In this document: in pieces, positions 25,851-32,710 of the stretch
How the letters are laid out: each line of letters begins with the position of its first letter
Numbering within the stretch: the stretch's first letter is position 1
Translations under genes and position numbers: made by a program
The notes under the pieces: generated by a model
The model's input: only the letters and a program-made list of their open reading frames with translations
Told to the model about the DNA's origin: nothing
Database searches by the model: none
Source of the DNA: a virus
DNA: 64,000 nt
Virus record (IMG/VR): IMGVR_UViG_3300047408_000076
Span: 1-64,000 of that record
Direction: 5' to 3' (one strand)

Positions 25851-25949
25851 GAACACTAAGAGGGCCGCGCGCGTTGCGGCCCTTCATAGTGTCCATACGG
25901 ATGCTCCCGGCTTGCTACCGGGCCTTTCCCAGATGAGGAGTCTAAAACA
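25851..25949 (+). ncRNA. Two-hairpin intergenic RNA cassette, copy A
   Basis: Outer stem ACACTA (25853-25858)/TAGTGT (25887-25892) encloses an inner stem AGGGCCGC/GCGGCCCT (25861-25883). A second hairpin CCCGG-CTTGCTA-CCGGG (25906-25922) follows, then GATGAGGAGTCTAA and the MoxR ATG. Copies B and C keep the pairing but change the bases, so the structure appears selected. No T-run follows either stem, so it is not a terminator. Confidence 0.7.
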
Positions 25950-26966
25950 ATGGCAGTAAATCAAGAGCATGAAATCACGATATCGGAAGCGGCCGTCCGC
26001 TTAGAGATTCTAACGGACGCGGGCGACTCCGTTATGCTTTGGGGCGCGCCCGGAATCGGCAAGTCCGATATCGTGCATCAATTGGGGGCGAAAAAGGGCC
26101 GCAAGGTAATTGAGTTCCATGCGGCATTGCGGGAGACGGTAGACCTTCGGGGAATCCCGGTTCCAGATTTGGCAACGGGCAAGACTCGATGGCTCATTCC
26201 CGATGAGCTTCCCAATGCGGAACGCGACGGGGAACACGGGTATTTATTTTGCGATGAAATCAATCAAGCTTCACCGCAAATGCAAGGAGTCCTTGGCGGA
26301 CTCATTCTCTATGGCACAATTGGCGATTACAGACTCCCGGCCGGATGGCGGGTTATTGCCGCTGGCAATCGAGTCTCTGATCGCGCGGCCGCGCAAAGAA
26401 TGCCGACTCATATGCGCAATCGGTTCGCTCATCTATTCATAGCACCCGACGTTAATGCGTGGTGCCAGTGGGCAAACGCGAATCGAGTCGCCCCGGAGGT
26501 TGTCGCGTTCGTCCGCTTGCGGCGCGAATTGATTCACCTAATGCCGAAGGGCGACGAAAATGCTTTCCCGACTCCCCGCTCAATTACCAAAGCGGCGAAA
26601 TACGTGAGCGCTCCGAAAGAGCATCGCTTGTCACTATTCGGGGCTTTGATTGGCGACGCGGTAGCGGCGGAATTGGACGGTTTTCTAGAGCTTTACCGTT
26701 CACTCGGTTCGCTGGACGATATCATAGCGAATCCGGCCGGTGCGCCCGTTCCTACGGAACCGTCATGCCGCTTTGCGGTCTGCACCGGGCTTGCTCGCAT
26801 GGCCTCCCGCAAAAACTTTGGCGCGATCATTGACTACGCCAAGCGCTTGAACCGCGAGTCCGAAATCTTGCTGGTAACGGACGCAACGGGGCGCGATGAG
26901 AGTCTGAAAAATACTGCGCCATACGGGCAATGGGCGGTAGCCAATCAAGATTTGACAATCCAATGA
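25950..26966 (+). CDS. MoxR-family AAA+ ATPase
   Basis: 338 aa. Walker A GAPGIGKS at residues 32-39, Walker B LFCDEIN at about 98-104 and sensor-1 AAGN near 137-140. The region RETVDLRGIPVPDL (about 61-74) matches the MoxR/CobS-type insertion after Walker A. MoxR ATPases pair with VWA proteins and act as chaperones or remodelers of large complexes or metal sites; the VWA partner here is three genes downstream. SD GAGGAG lies in RNA cassette A. GANTC sites are about five times denser than chance in this gene. The substrate is unknown. The next gene overlaps at ATGA. Confidence 0.85.
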   Translation: MAVNQEHEITISEAAVRLEILTDAGDSVMLWGAPGIGKSDIVHQLGAKKGRKVIEFHAALRETVDLRGIPVPDLATGKTRWLIPDELPNAERDGEHGYLFCDEINQASPQMQGVLGGLILYGTIGDYRLPAGWRVIAAGNRVSDRAAAQRMPTHMRNRFAHLFIAPDVNAWCQWANANRVAPEVVAFVRLRRELIHLMPKGDENAFPTPRSITKAAKYVSAPKEHRLSLFGALIGDAVAAELDGFLELYRSLGSLDDIIANPAGAPVPTEPSCRFAVCTGLARMASRKNFGAIIDYAKRLNRESEILLVTDATGRDESLKNTAPYGQWAVANQDLTIQ

Positions 26967-27124
26967 TTCAGCAAATCTTGATCTATGCGGCATATCTTTG
27001 CGGCATTGCCGCGTTTGGTTATGTCGCGCACCGTCGCGGCCATAACGGATTTTATTGGGGCTTGCTCGCGCTCCTGATAACTCCGCTTTTCGCATGGCCG
27101 CTTCTAAAACGGAGGCCAGAGTGA
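26963..27124 (+). CDS. Small two-span membrane protein in the MoxR operon
   Basis: 53 aa from the ATG at 26963, overlapping the MoxR stop. Two hydrophobic segments (QQILIYAAYLCGIAAFGYVA and FYWGLLALLITPLFAWPL) separated by HRRGHNG, ending LLKRRPE. It could anchor the MoxR complex to the membrane, but only the coupling supports that. Confidence 0.65.
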   Translation: MIQQILIYAAYLCGIAAFGYVAHRRGHNGFYWGLLALLITPLFAWPLLKRRPE

Positions 27125-27220
27125 ACACTACAGAGTCGCCCTTCGGGGCGATTCGATAGTGTCCATACGGATGCTCCCCGGCTTGCTCCGGGGCCTTTCC
27201 CAGATGAGGAGTCTAATACC
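27122..27220 (+). ncRNA. Two-hairpin intergenic RNA cassette, copy B
   Basis: Outer stem ACACTA (27125-27130)/TAGTGT (27157-27162). Inner stem AGTCGCCC/GGGCGATT closes a TTCG tetraloop (27134-27153). Second hairpin CCCCGG-CTTGCT-CCGGGG (27176-27193), then GATGAGGAGTCTAA and the next ATG. From TAGTGT to the SD it is nearly identical to copy A, with compensating changes in the hairpin. Confidence 0.7.
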
Positions 27221-28111
27221 ATGACAACAACAACTAAAATTGCGTCCCCTCTTTCCCGCAAGGCTACGCTTGTGGCCGTTAAAATCGGCGGATGGTCCGC
27301 GCGCAAATTAGACCGTGAAATCACAGCGGAGACGAACGCGCGGCACAATGCTTCGGCGGACGCGGGACGCTACAATAAGTTGCTGATCAATACGGAACGA
27401 CTCGCCAAGCTCACGTCCCTCGCATCGCAAGCCCGGACGCTGCACTATTCCCTAACGAGTCCATGGGCGGATGAGGGCGCGCGCGTTCTCCCCAATGCGT
27501 TCTATTCCAAGTTCACCGATGAGTTTAGAATCTTAAAGCGGGAGTTTAGTGCAGCGGCGGATGAGTTCGCACGCGATTATCCCGCGTTCGTTCAAGAGCG
27601 AAAAGCGCAATTGAACGGTGCTTTCAAGGAGTCCGATTATCCTTCCGCTTCGGAGATTCGCGGCAAGTTCCGGCTTGAAATCGCGGTGCTTCCGTTCCCG
27701 GACGCGGCGGACTTCCGCTCCGATTTGGACGATGACACCGTGGCCGATATCAGGGCGGAGATTGAAGCGACTTCGGGCGCGGTGCTGCAAGACTCTTTGA
27801 AGGACGCGGCAGAACGTATCATCAAAAAAGTCGGACATATGGCCGCGAAGCTTAAGGAATATAAGACTGGCAAGCCCGGTGAACGTAAGTTTTTCGCGGA
27901 CTCGCTTGTGGAAAATGTCCGCGAGCTTGCGGCAATGCTCCCGGCTTTCAATCTTGCGGACGATGCGGCATTGACTGCCATAACGGAGCGAATTGAAAAA
28001 GAGTTGTGCGCGGAGGACGCACAAGCGCTCCGGGATAACGACTCCGCCCGCGAGTCCGTCGCAAAATCGGCGGACGATATTGTAGCGGAGGTTTCAAAGT
28101 TTTTAGCCTAA
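27221..28111 (+). CDS. DUF3150-like protein of the MoxR/VWA module
   Basis: 296 aa. Mostly helical, with an N-terminal VAVKIGGWSARKLDRE, NAGRY-like DAGRYNKLLIN, LPNAFYSKFTDEF, and a C-terminal charged coil. This follows the DUF3150 pattern as I remember it, a family often placed beside MoxR ATPases and VWA proteins in phages and plasmids. Function is unknown; a scaffold or regulator of the ATPase/VWA pair is the likeliest reading. The SD GAGGAG is supplied by cassette B. No enzymatic motif is visible. Confidence 0.7.
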   Translation: MTTTTKIASPLSRKATLVAVKIGGWSARKLDREITAETNARHNASADAGRYNKLLINTERLAKLTSLASQARTLHYSLTSPWADEGARVLPNAFYSKFTDEFRILKREFSAAADEFARDYPAFVQERKAQLNGAFKESDYPSASEIRGKFRLEIAVLPFPDAADFRSDLDDDTVADIRAEIEATSGAVLQDSLKDAAERIIKKVGHMAAKLKEYKTGKPGERKFFADSLVENVRELAAMLPAFNLADDAALTAITERIEKELCAEDAQALRDNDSARESVAKSADDIVAEVSKFLA

Positions 28112-28208
28112 GCCCTACTAAGCGGAGTCCCAATGGGACTCCGTCATAGTGTGGCCAAAGCCCCGCTCCCCGGCTTGCTCCGGGGCCTTCAATCAAGAGG
28201 AGTCCAAT
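28112..28208 (+). ncRNA. Two-hairpin intergenic RNA cassette, copy C
   Basis: Inner stem CGGAGTCCC/GGGACTCCG (28123-28143), flanked by CTACTA and TAGTGT (28147-28152) as a weakened outer stem. Second hairpin CCCCGG-CTTGCT-CCGGGG (28168-28185), then AAGAGGAGTCC and the VWA ATG. The inner stem differs in sequence from A and B but pairs over nine bases. Confidence 0.68.
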
Positions 28209-29726
28209 ATGAATCTCGACTCGACGACAACGGACGAACGCGCGGCATATCGTGTTATGCAGGCCCGTTCCGCCCTGATCAAAGCTCGCCGATTCTACGG
28301 TGTATTGGTTTCAAATGTGGAACCCGTAGCATCGCGACAATTCCCGACAATGGCAACGGATTCAAAGCGTCACTTCTATAATCCCGATTTTGTTGCGACA
28401 CTGACTCAAGAGCAATTAGAAGCGGTGCAAGCTCACGAAACGGAGCATGACGCGCGGCACCATTCGACGCGGCGCGGGAATCGCGACCCGCAAGAATGGA
28501 ATATCGCTTGCGACCTTGCGATTAATCCTGACTTGAAGGCGGAAGGATTCAAGCTCCCCGATTGGGTGCTATTCGAAGAACGGTTCCGGGGAATGTCCGC
28601 CGAAGACATATACCGGACGCGCGAGCTAGACCGGCAAAAGCAAAATCCGCCACCGCCTCCGCCGACTCAAAAGGGCGACGATGAGGAATCCGAATCTGGA
28701 CTCGAACAAGCCGACACTAATCCGGGCGGGAATGAGGGCGAGTCCGATGAGGGCGACGAGTCCGAAGGCCCCGCCGGCCCCGATGAGGGCGACGATGAGG
28801 GCGACGATGAGGGCGACGGGGAGGCCGGCCCCGGTGAAGGCCCGGAGGGCGACGGGGAGGGCGAGTCCGAAGGCCCCGCCAAGGGCGACGGGGAGGCCGG
28901 TGAAGGCCCCGCCGAAGCCGGGGAGGCCGGGGACGCTGGCAACGGTGCGGGCGACGGTGAAGGCCCGGAGGGCGACGGGGAGGCCCCGAAGGGCGAACCG
29001 CGTTCGTCCGGTGATCCCGGCCGGTGCGGGGAGGTTTTAGACGCGGGCGAATCGGCCGGCGAAAAAGCGGAGACTGACCAGAAATGGGAAAGGATAGTGC
29101 GCCAAGCCGCTTCTATGGCACGGGGAATCGGGCAACTCCCCGGCCACATTTCCCGCGACATTGAACGGGCGAATAATCCGCCGCAAGATTGGCGGGAGGT
29201 TCTCCGGGCTTGGTTTGATCAGGGGTCGCTTTGGGTTGAGTCCTGGAACCGGCCCAATCGTCGCTTTGCGGGCGCGGGCTTGTACCTTCCGGGGCGGCAA
29301 CGCGACGGACTCAATCGAGTCGCGTTCATAATTGACACAAGCGGGTCGATGGACAATGTGGCATTGCAATTGATCAGGAATGAAACGCAAGCCGCTTTGG
29401 ACGATGGCGCAATAGATGAGGTTGTTTGCATCTATGGTGACACACAAGTAAATCGGGTGGACACTTGGCGCACGGGCGATGAAATGATTTTCGACCCGCG
29501 CGGCGGCGGCGGAACGGTGCTTCGTCCGCTTTTCGACTACGTTGCGGAACAAATAGACGATGCTTCCCTAATCGTTTGTTTCACCGATATGGAAATAGAT
29601 GATTTGGGGCCGGAGCCTCCCGCTTGTCCGGTGCTATTCGCCGCGACGGGCTATCCTGACAGAGTCCGTTATTATCTTGAAAACGCCCCATGGGGCGCGC
29701 CCGGAATCGATATCGGGGCGCACTAG
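28209..29726 (+). CDS. Metallopeptidase-like / VWA domain protein (MoxR partner)
   Basis: 505 aa from the ATG at 28209 after AGAGGAG; an in-frame upstream start would lie inside cassette C. The N-terminal domain carries HETEH at 76-80 (HExxH zinc-metallopeptidase-like) and LAINPDLKAEGFKLPDW, as in DUF2201-type proteins. Residues about 155-290 are an acidic Gly/Glu/Asp/Pro low-complexity linker. The C-terminal VWA domain shows the MIDAS motif DTSGS at 376-380, a GGGGT segment and a downstream FTD. With the MoxR ATPase it likely forms a remodeling pair; the HExxH suggests a metal-dependent activity, untested. Confidence 0.8.
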   Translation: MNLDSTTTDERAAYRVMQARSALIKARRFYGVLVSNVEPVASRQFPTMATDSKRHFYNPDFVATLTQEQLEAVQAHETEHDARHHSTRRGNRDPQEWNIACDLAINPDLKAEGFKLPDWVLFEERFRGMSAEDIYRTRELDRQKQNPPPPPPTQKGDDEESESGLEQADTNPGGNEGESDEGDESEGPAGPDEGDDEGDDEGDGEAGPGEGPEGDGEGESEGPAKGDGEAGEGPAEAGEAGDAGNGAGDGEGPEGDGEAPKGEPRSSGDPGRCGEVLDAGESAGEKAETDQKWERIVRQAASMARGIGQLPGHISRDIERANNPPQDWREVLRAWFDQGSLWVESWNRPNRRFAGAGLYLPGRQRDGLNRVAFIIDTSGSMDNVALQLIRNETQAALDDGAIDEVVCIYGDTQVNRVDTWRTGDEMIFDPRGGGGTVLRPLFDYVAEQIDDASLIVCFTDMEIDDLGPEPPACPVLFAATGYPDRVRYYLENAPWGAPGIDIGAH

Positions 29727-29730
29727 ACGC

Positions 29731-29766
29731 AAGGGCCGGCCCCGCAACGGGCCGGCCCTTTTTTTT
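29731..29766 (+). terminator. Rho-independent terminator after the VWA gene
   Basis: Perfect 12-bp stem AAGGGCCGGCCC / GGGCCGGCCCTT (29731-29742 and 29749-29760), 6-nt loop, eight T. It closes the MoxR/VWA operon. Confidence 0.92.
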
Positions 29767-29940
29767 GTCCGCGCTCCGGGCTTGGCGCGCGCGGGGAGGC
29801 CGGTGCGGGGAGGCGGGGAGCGGGGAGGCCGGCGGGAGCGGGGAGGCCAGCGGCGCGCGCGGTGCGGGGAGCGGGGCCGGTGCGGGGAGGCCGGCCGGTG
29901 CGGGGAGCGCTCCGGGCCTCCGGGGAGTCGCGCCGCGAAT
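29767..29940. repeat. GC-rich low-complexity tract, right border of the island
   Basis: Built almost only from GGGGAGGCCGG, GCGGGGAGCGGGG and GGCCGGTGCGGGG words. It shares these with 25192-25609. Frames are open on several strands only because stops are rare at this composition; no gene is supported. Confidence 0.75.
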
Positions 29941-29962
29941 TGGACCATACCATTGAACGTCA

Positions 29963-30000
29963 AAGGCCCGCTCCGGGGAACCGGGGCGGGCCTTTTTTTT
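29963..30000 (+). terminator. Second rho-independent terminator
   Basis: 14-bp stem AAGGCCCGCTCCGG / CCGGGGCGGGCCTT with one wobble pair, GGAA loop, eight T (29993-30000). It terminates read-through across the GC-rich tract. Confidence 0.9.
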
Positions 30001-30037
30001 GTCCCGCTTGCTACAGGACAAAAGAGGAGTCGCTAAT
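30001..30037 (+). ncRNA. Partial RNA cassette, copy D
   Basis: GTCC-CGCTTGCTACA-GGAC reproduces the CTTGCT-loop hairpin, followed by AGAGGAGTCGCTAAT as in the SD region of A-C. The first hairpin is replaced by the preceding terminator. Only a 13-codon frame (ATG at 30051) follows, so this may be a remnant after gene loss. Confidence 0.5.
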
Positions 30038-30098
30038 CTTTCGATTGGCAATGGCAATGGTACGCGCACCGCTCCGCCAAAGCAACAGCTAAAGGATT

Positions 30099-30190
30099 CT
30101 CACATTGTGAGCGGAGCAATGTCGGAAAGATTTTCACATTGCATGGCGACCAATAGTTCTTGCATTTCGGAAAAATATTCCATACACAAT
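30099..30190 (+). promoter_or_regulatory. Operator and promoter of the early small-gene operon
   Basis: CTCACATTGTGAG (30099-30111) is a perfect 13-bp palindrome, and TCACATTG recurs at 30134-30141 as a half site. A promoter-like TTGCAT (30160-30165), 17-bp spacer and TACACA (30183-30188) follow, with GGAA-AAATA-TTCC in the spacer. It lies upstream of the XRE-like gene, so autoregulation is plausible. The stretch 30038-30098 otherwise shows nothing assignable. Confidence 0.5.
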
Positions 30191-30253
30191 GTTTGATTGA
30201 TTGAAGCGAATGAGGTCGCGCACGGGATATCGCGACGCGGAGCAAACAAACAA

Positions 30254-30472
30254 ATGACAGCGCAAGAATATCTCGAAGCGATTCAACGTCTCGGGTTGAG
30301 CAAAGAACAGGCTGCGGAATTTATGGATATTGCAGGGCGCACGTCGAGGAATTACGCGACAACGGGGCCGCCGGTTGTTGTTGCTATGCTTCTGCGCGTG
30401 ATGCTCGCGGAGGGCCTGAGCGTAGATGACGTTAATCTCATTATGCGTAGATCAGAAAGGAAGCGGAAATGA
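30254..30472 (+). CDS. Small XRE/Cro-like helix-turn-helix regulator
   Basis: 72 aa from the ATG at 30254; an upstream TTG (30197) is less likely. EYLEAIQRLGLSKEQAAEFMDIAGRTSRNY reads as a helix-turn-helix (LSKEQAAEF as helix 2, GRTSRNY as recognition helix), followed by PPVVVAMLLRVMLAEGLS. The 84-aa protein at 45.7 kb has the same layout including AGRTSR-x-Y, so the phage encodes two related regulators. It probably binds one of the palindromes in this window. Confidence 0.65.
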   Translation: MTAQEYLEAIQRLGLSKEQAAEFMDIAGRTSRNYATTGPPVVVAMLLRVMLAEGLSVDDVNLIMRRSERKRK

Positions 30473-30795
30473 TACGGCGAGCAATCACGCAACGCGATTT
30501 AACGCTATTCACAATCAACACCGGGGAATTTTATCAACTGCATTGCCTTATGGCGCGCAAGAATTGCAGCGTCGATGGCTGGCGAGATTGGCTGCGCGAC
30601 CGTGTGCTTCCGCTGTACGCGAAGCAAGTCGAGCCGGTCACCTATGACTATGACACGCTGATCAACAGCGCTCGCGAAGTGCGGGACTATTACGCGAATC
30701 ATGTGACCGAGATGCGCGAGATCGAGGAATGTATCTGCGGGCGAATTTCCCCGCCCTTCCACTGCCCGATACACGGGCAAATAGGAGGAATCTAA
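30469..30795 (+). CDS. Unknown early protein with C-terminal Cys/His cluster
   Basis: 108 aa, ATGA overlap. Helical centre (VTYDYDTLINSAREVRDYYANH) and a C-terminal C-x-C-x8-C-x2-H pattern (ECICGRISPPFHCPIHGQ) that may bind zinc. No family recognised. Second gene of the early operon. Confidence 0.55.
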   Translation: MIRRAITQRDLTLFTINTGEFYQLHCLMARKNCSVDGWRDWLRDRVLPLYAKQVEPVTYDYDTLINSAREVRDYYANHVTEMREIEECICGRISPPFHCPIHGQIGGI

Positions 30796-30834
30796 ATGAA
30801 TTGGGAATCTTTGAGGGTGACTGAAACCAAATAG
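30796..30834 (+). CDS. Possible 12-codon mini-ORF with a strong SD
   Basis: ATG at 30796 sits 7 bases after AGGAGG, one of the best ribosome binding sites in the window, yet the frame (MNWESLRVTETK) ends after 12 codons. It may be a translated leader or the remnant of a broken gene; the damaged frame just downstream supports the second view. Confidence 0.3.
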   Translation: MNWESLRVTETK

Positions 30835-30843
30835 GAGAAAGAA

Positions 30844-31018
30844 GTGACGCAGGACGAGCACGACACTCGCACGACTGCGGGAATTGGCTGACAAGGTAAT
30901 GGTGTCAGAGATTGAAACGGCAGACTCCTACAATGAGATATCGGAGTTGTTCCAAGCTCTGGACGAATGGATTTCGAAGGGTGGATTCCTGCCCAAAGAT
31001 TGGAAAGAAAGGGTTTAA
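30844..31018 (+). pseudogene. Probable frameshifted small gene
   Basis: A GTG at 30844 follows AGGAGAAAG, but its frame stops after 15 codons (TGA at 30889). From about 30848 another frame is open to TAA at 31016 and reads like a real protein: LRELADKVMVSEIETADSYN, ALDEWISKGGFLPKDWKERV. A one-base change between about 30855 and 30885 would join start and body. Either an inactivated gene, a sequencing error, or a short product from the ATG at 30899 (39 aa). Confidence 0.5.
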
Positions 31019-31022
31019 CCAA

Positions 31023-31250
31023 ATGAGTCAGTACGGAACGACGCAAGATTACTGCACCGGCTACGACGAGGGGGCAGATGAGACCATGCGGCTGCACAAG
31101 CCACTGGTCAAAGCCGCCAAGGCTTTGTCGAAGCGATGGGCGACCGGCAAGAACATGAGCGCTCAAATTCAAGCGCTGGATGCCGCGCTCGCCGCGATTG
31201 GCGACGGCCGGCACTATTTGGACGAAACAACATACCCGGAGAGAGGTTGA
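31023..31250 (+). CDS. Small unknown early protein
   Basis: 75 aa, ATG at 31023, 4 bases after the upstream TAA. Starts MSQYGTTQDYCTGYDEGADE, followed by helices (HKPLVKAAKALSKRW). No recognised domain. Confidence 0.5.
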   Translation: MSQYGTTQDYCTGYDEGADETMRLHKPLVKAAKALSKRWATGKNMSAQIQALDAALAAIGDGRHYLDETTYPERG

Positions 31251-31252
31251 AA

Positions 31253-31426
31253 ATGTTCACCGAAAGCGAGTTGTTGATCATGTCTTATGCGGTTGACCGC
31301 ATAGCCGCTGAGGCAAATCAGGGCGGTTTGTTTTTCTCATACGCGGACGCGAATATCCTGTGCAACAAGATTCACAACATCTTGCGCGCAATGCGATCTA
31401 AAAAGGTGTGTGATGACCAAAGCTAA
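31253..31426 (+). CDS. Small unknown early protein
   Basis: 57 aa, ATG at 31253 after GAGAGG. One helical domain (ESELLIMSYAVDRIAAEANQ, SYADANILCNKIHNILRAM). No family recognised. Overlaps the next gene by 14 bp. Confidence 0.5.
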   Translation: MFTESELLIMSYAVDRIAAEANQGGLFFSYADANILCNKIHNILRAMRSKKVCDDQS

Positions 31427-31883
31427 AATCAACTATGGCGTACCCGGTCGCAATCAATTCGGGGAGCCGTACAAGGTCGCAAAGGAAGCTGGAGTCGGTG
31501 CTGTGAAAAACTATCAGAGAATCGCGAGTTCTTTGCAGGCTTTCGTTAATTGCTGCAAGAGCGGGAACGAGGAATGGAAACAGAAGCACCATGACACGAT
31601 CAAAGATATCGTGAGAAACAAATTCCCATCCGGCAGTGGATGGGATTGCGGGACACAATTTGATTATGCCGAAAGCAATCCTGAGCGACTCGTTTTTACC
31701 GGATCGTTCCATCATATGGACGAAGGCGGAGGTTATGACGGTTGGACTGAGCACCGGATCATCGTCACGCCGTCGCTTGCATCCGGCATAAACATCAAGA
31801 TCACCGGGCGAGATCGCAATCAAATCAAAGACTATCTGCACGATATCTTTCACAACGCCTTGACTGAGGAGTCTGTGCCGTGA
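31413..31883 (+). CDS. Unknown conserved-looking early protein
   Basis: 156 aa from the ATG at 31413 (a GTG one codon earlier is in frame). Mixed fold with KIDIVRNKFPSG-like and GSFHHMDEGGGYDGWTEHRI regions; the second half (TEHRIIVTPSLASGINIKITG) reads as beta strands followed by a helix. No catalytic motif that I can name. Next gene overlaps as GTGA. Confidence 0.55.
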   Translation: MTKAKINYGVPGRNQFGEPYKVAKEAGVGAVKNYQRIASSLQAFVNCCKSGNEEWKQKHHDTIKDIVRNKFPSGSGWDCGTQFDYAESNPERLVFTGSFHHMDEGGGYDGWTEHRIIVTPSLASGINIKITGRDRNQIKDYLHDIFHNALTEESVP

Positions 31884-32110
31884 AGCCGACAGCTTATGTC
31901 CCGCGCGCGGCGCACGAAAGAAAGTATGGGGAGCACGAACGCATGACAATTAAGAGCGATGCATTGTCCGTAATCGGTTGCTTTCAAACCGAGTTCGGTT
32001 GGACCGACGACACTGCCATCCTTCATCTAGCCGAGTTCATCGATCATTGCGAATTGGGCGAACGGTTAGCGGAGTACCTGACCTATATCACCAAGGAGCA
32101 GGAAGCATGA
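31880..32110 (+). CDS. Small unknown early protein
   Basis: 76 aa, GTG start overlapping the upstream stop. Helical, with QTEFGWTDDTAILHLAEFID and a C-terminal ERLAEYLTYITKEQ. No family recognised. Confidence 0.5.
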   Translation: MKPTAYVPRAAHERKYGEHERMTIKSDALSVIGCFQTEFGWTDDTAILHLAEFIDHCELGERLAEYLTYITKEQEA

Positions 32111-32265
32111 CTAAAGATGAAGTAGATGAAGCTGCCGACCAGCTTGAGAAGCTGATCGAGCGCGCAACGCTTGCGGTAGCTGCCGACCAATTTGCGGTCG
32201 CGGAAAGTCTGATGGCTAAAGCGGTCGCTCTCGCAAAGACACTTCCGCAAAAACTGAGAGGATGA
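32107..32265 (+). CDS. Small helical protein
   Basis: 52 aa from the ATG at 32107 (ATGA overlap). Predicted as two amphipathic helices (KDEVDEAADQLEKLIERATL and VAESLMAKAVALAKTL), suggesting a coiled-coil dimer. Unknown function. Confidence 0.5.
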   Translation: MTKDEVDEAADQLEKLIERATLAVAADQFAVAESLMAKAVALAKTLPQKLRG

Positions 32266-32268
32266 AAA

Positions 32269-32529
32269 GTGAGTGAAGCTGATTTCGAGATTCATTGGAT
32301 CGACAGTGGGCGCGAACCGACACACCCGTCGAATCCGAATTATCCCGATGGGGTTGACCTTGACATGAGCAAGGGCCGCCCGTTCTGCGAGAGCGCGCTG
32401 CCTTATCCCACGGCGCGCTGCGGCGCGTTTATGATCAAGTGCAATCGCTGCGGCACCGATGCGCTGGTCACCACGGCCGGCCGCCGCGACGACCCGCGCT
32501 CAATCAAGCTCGCGTGCCGCAATGCGTGA
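32269..32529 (+). CDS. Small zinc-ribbon-like protein
   Basis: 86 aa, GTG at 32269. Contains KCNRCGTDALVTTAGRRDDP followed by LACRN, a C-x2-C ... C arrangement, plus an upstream C (FCESALPYPTARC). Probably a zinc-binding phage protein of unknown role. Tightly packed with neighbours. Confidence 0.55.
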   Translation: MSEADFEIHWIDSGREPTHPSNPNYPDGVDLDMSKGRPFCESALPYPTARCGAFMIKCNRCGTDALVTTAGRRDDPRSIKLACRNA

Positions 32530-32710
32530 CGAGCGGAGCCAGCGCAGGCGCAAGCGCCGCGCTGAGGCGGAAGCCGTGGCCCAGGAAGCCCGCTTTTGGC
32601 TGTGTCCCCGGAGCGCTGATCGACTCGGCTACGACCAGCCGGTCAACCGGCAAGCTGCTCGCGAACTGAATCATCCTCGGAGGCGTCATGCGCGATCTTC
32701 ACGAGCTTGA
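32522..32710 (+). CDS. Small Arg-rich protein
   Basis: 62 aa from the ATG at 32522, overlapping the previous stop by 8 bp. Very basic (MRDERSQRRRKRRAEAEAVA), which could be nucleic-acid binding or a by-product of GC-rich sequence. The codons after 32688 also encode the next gene in another frame. Moderate doubt. Confidence 0.4.
   Translation: MRDERSQRRRKRRAEAEAVAQEARFWLCPRSADRLGYDQPVNRQAARELNHPRRRHARSSRA

Noticed and set aside
29581-30069. Minus- and plus-strand open frames of 76-162 codons around 29.6-30.0 kb
   Set aside because: Same GC-rich artefact; they cross two strong terminators and run antiparallel to the VWA gene.
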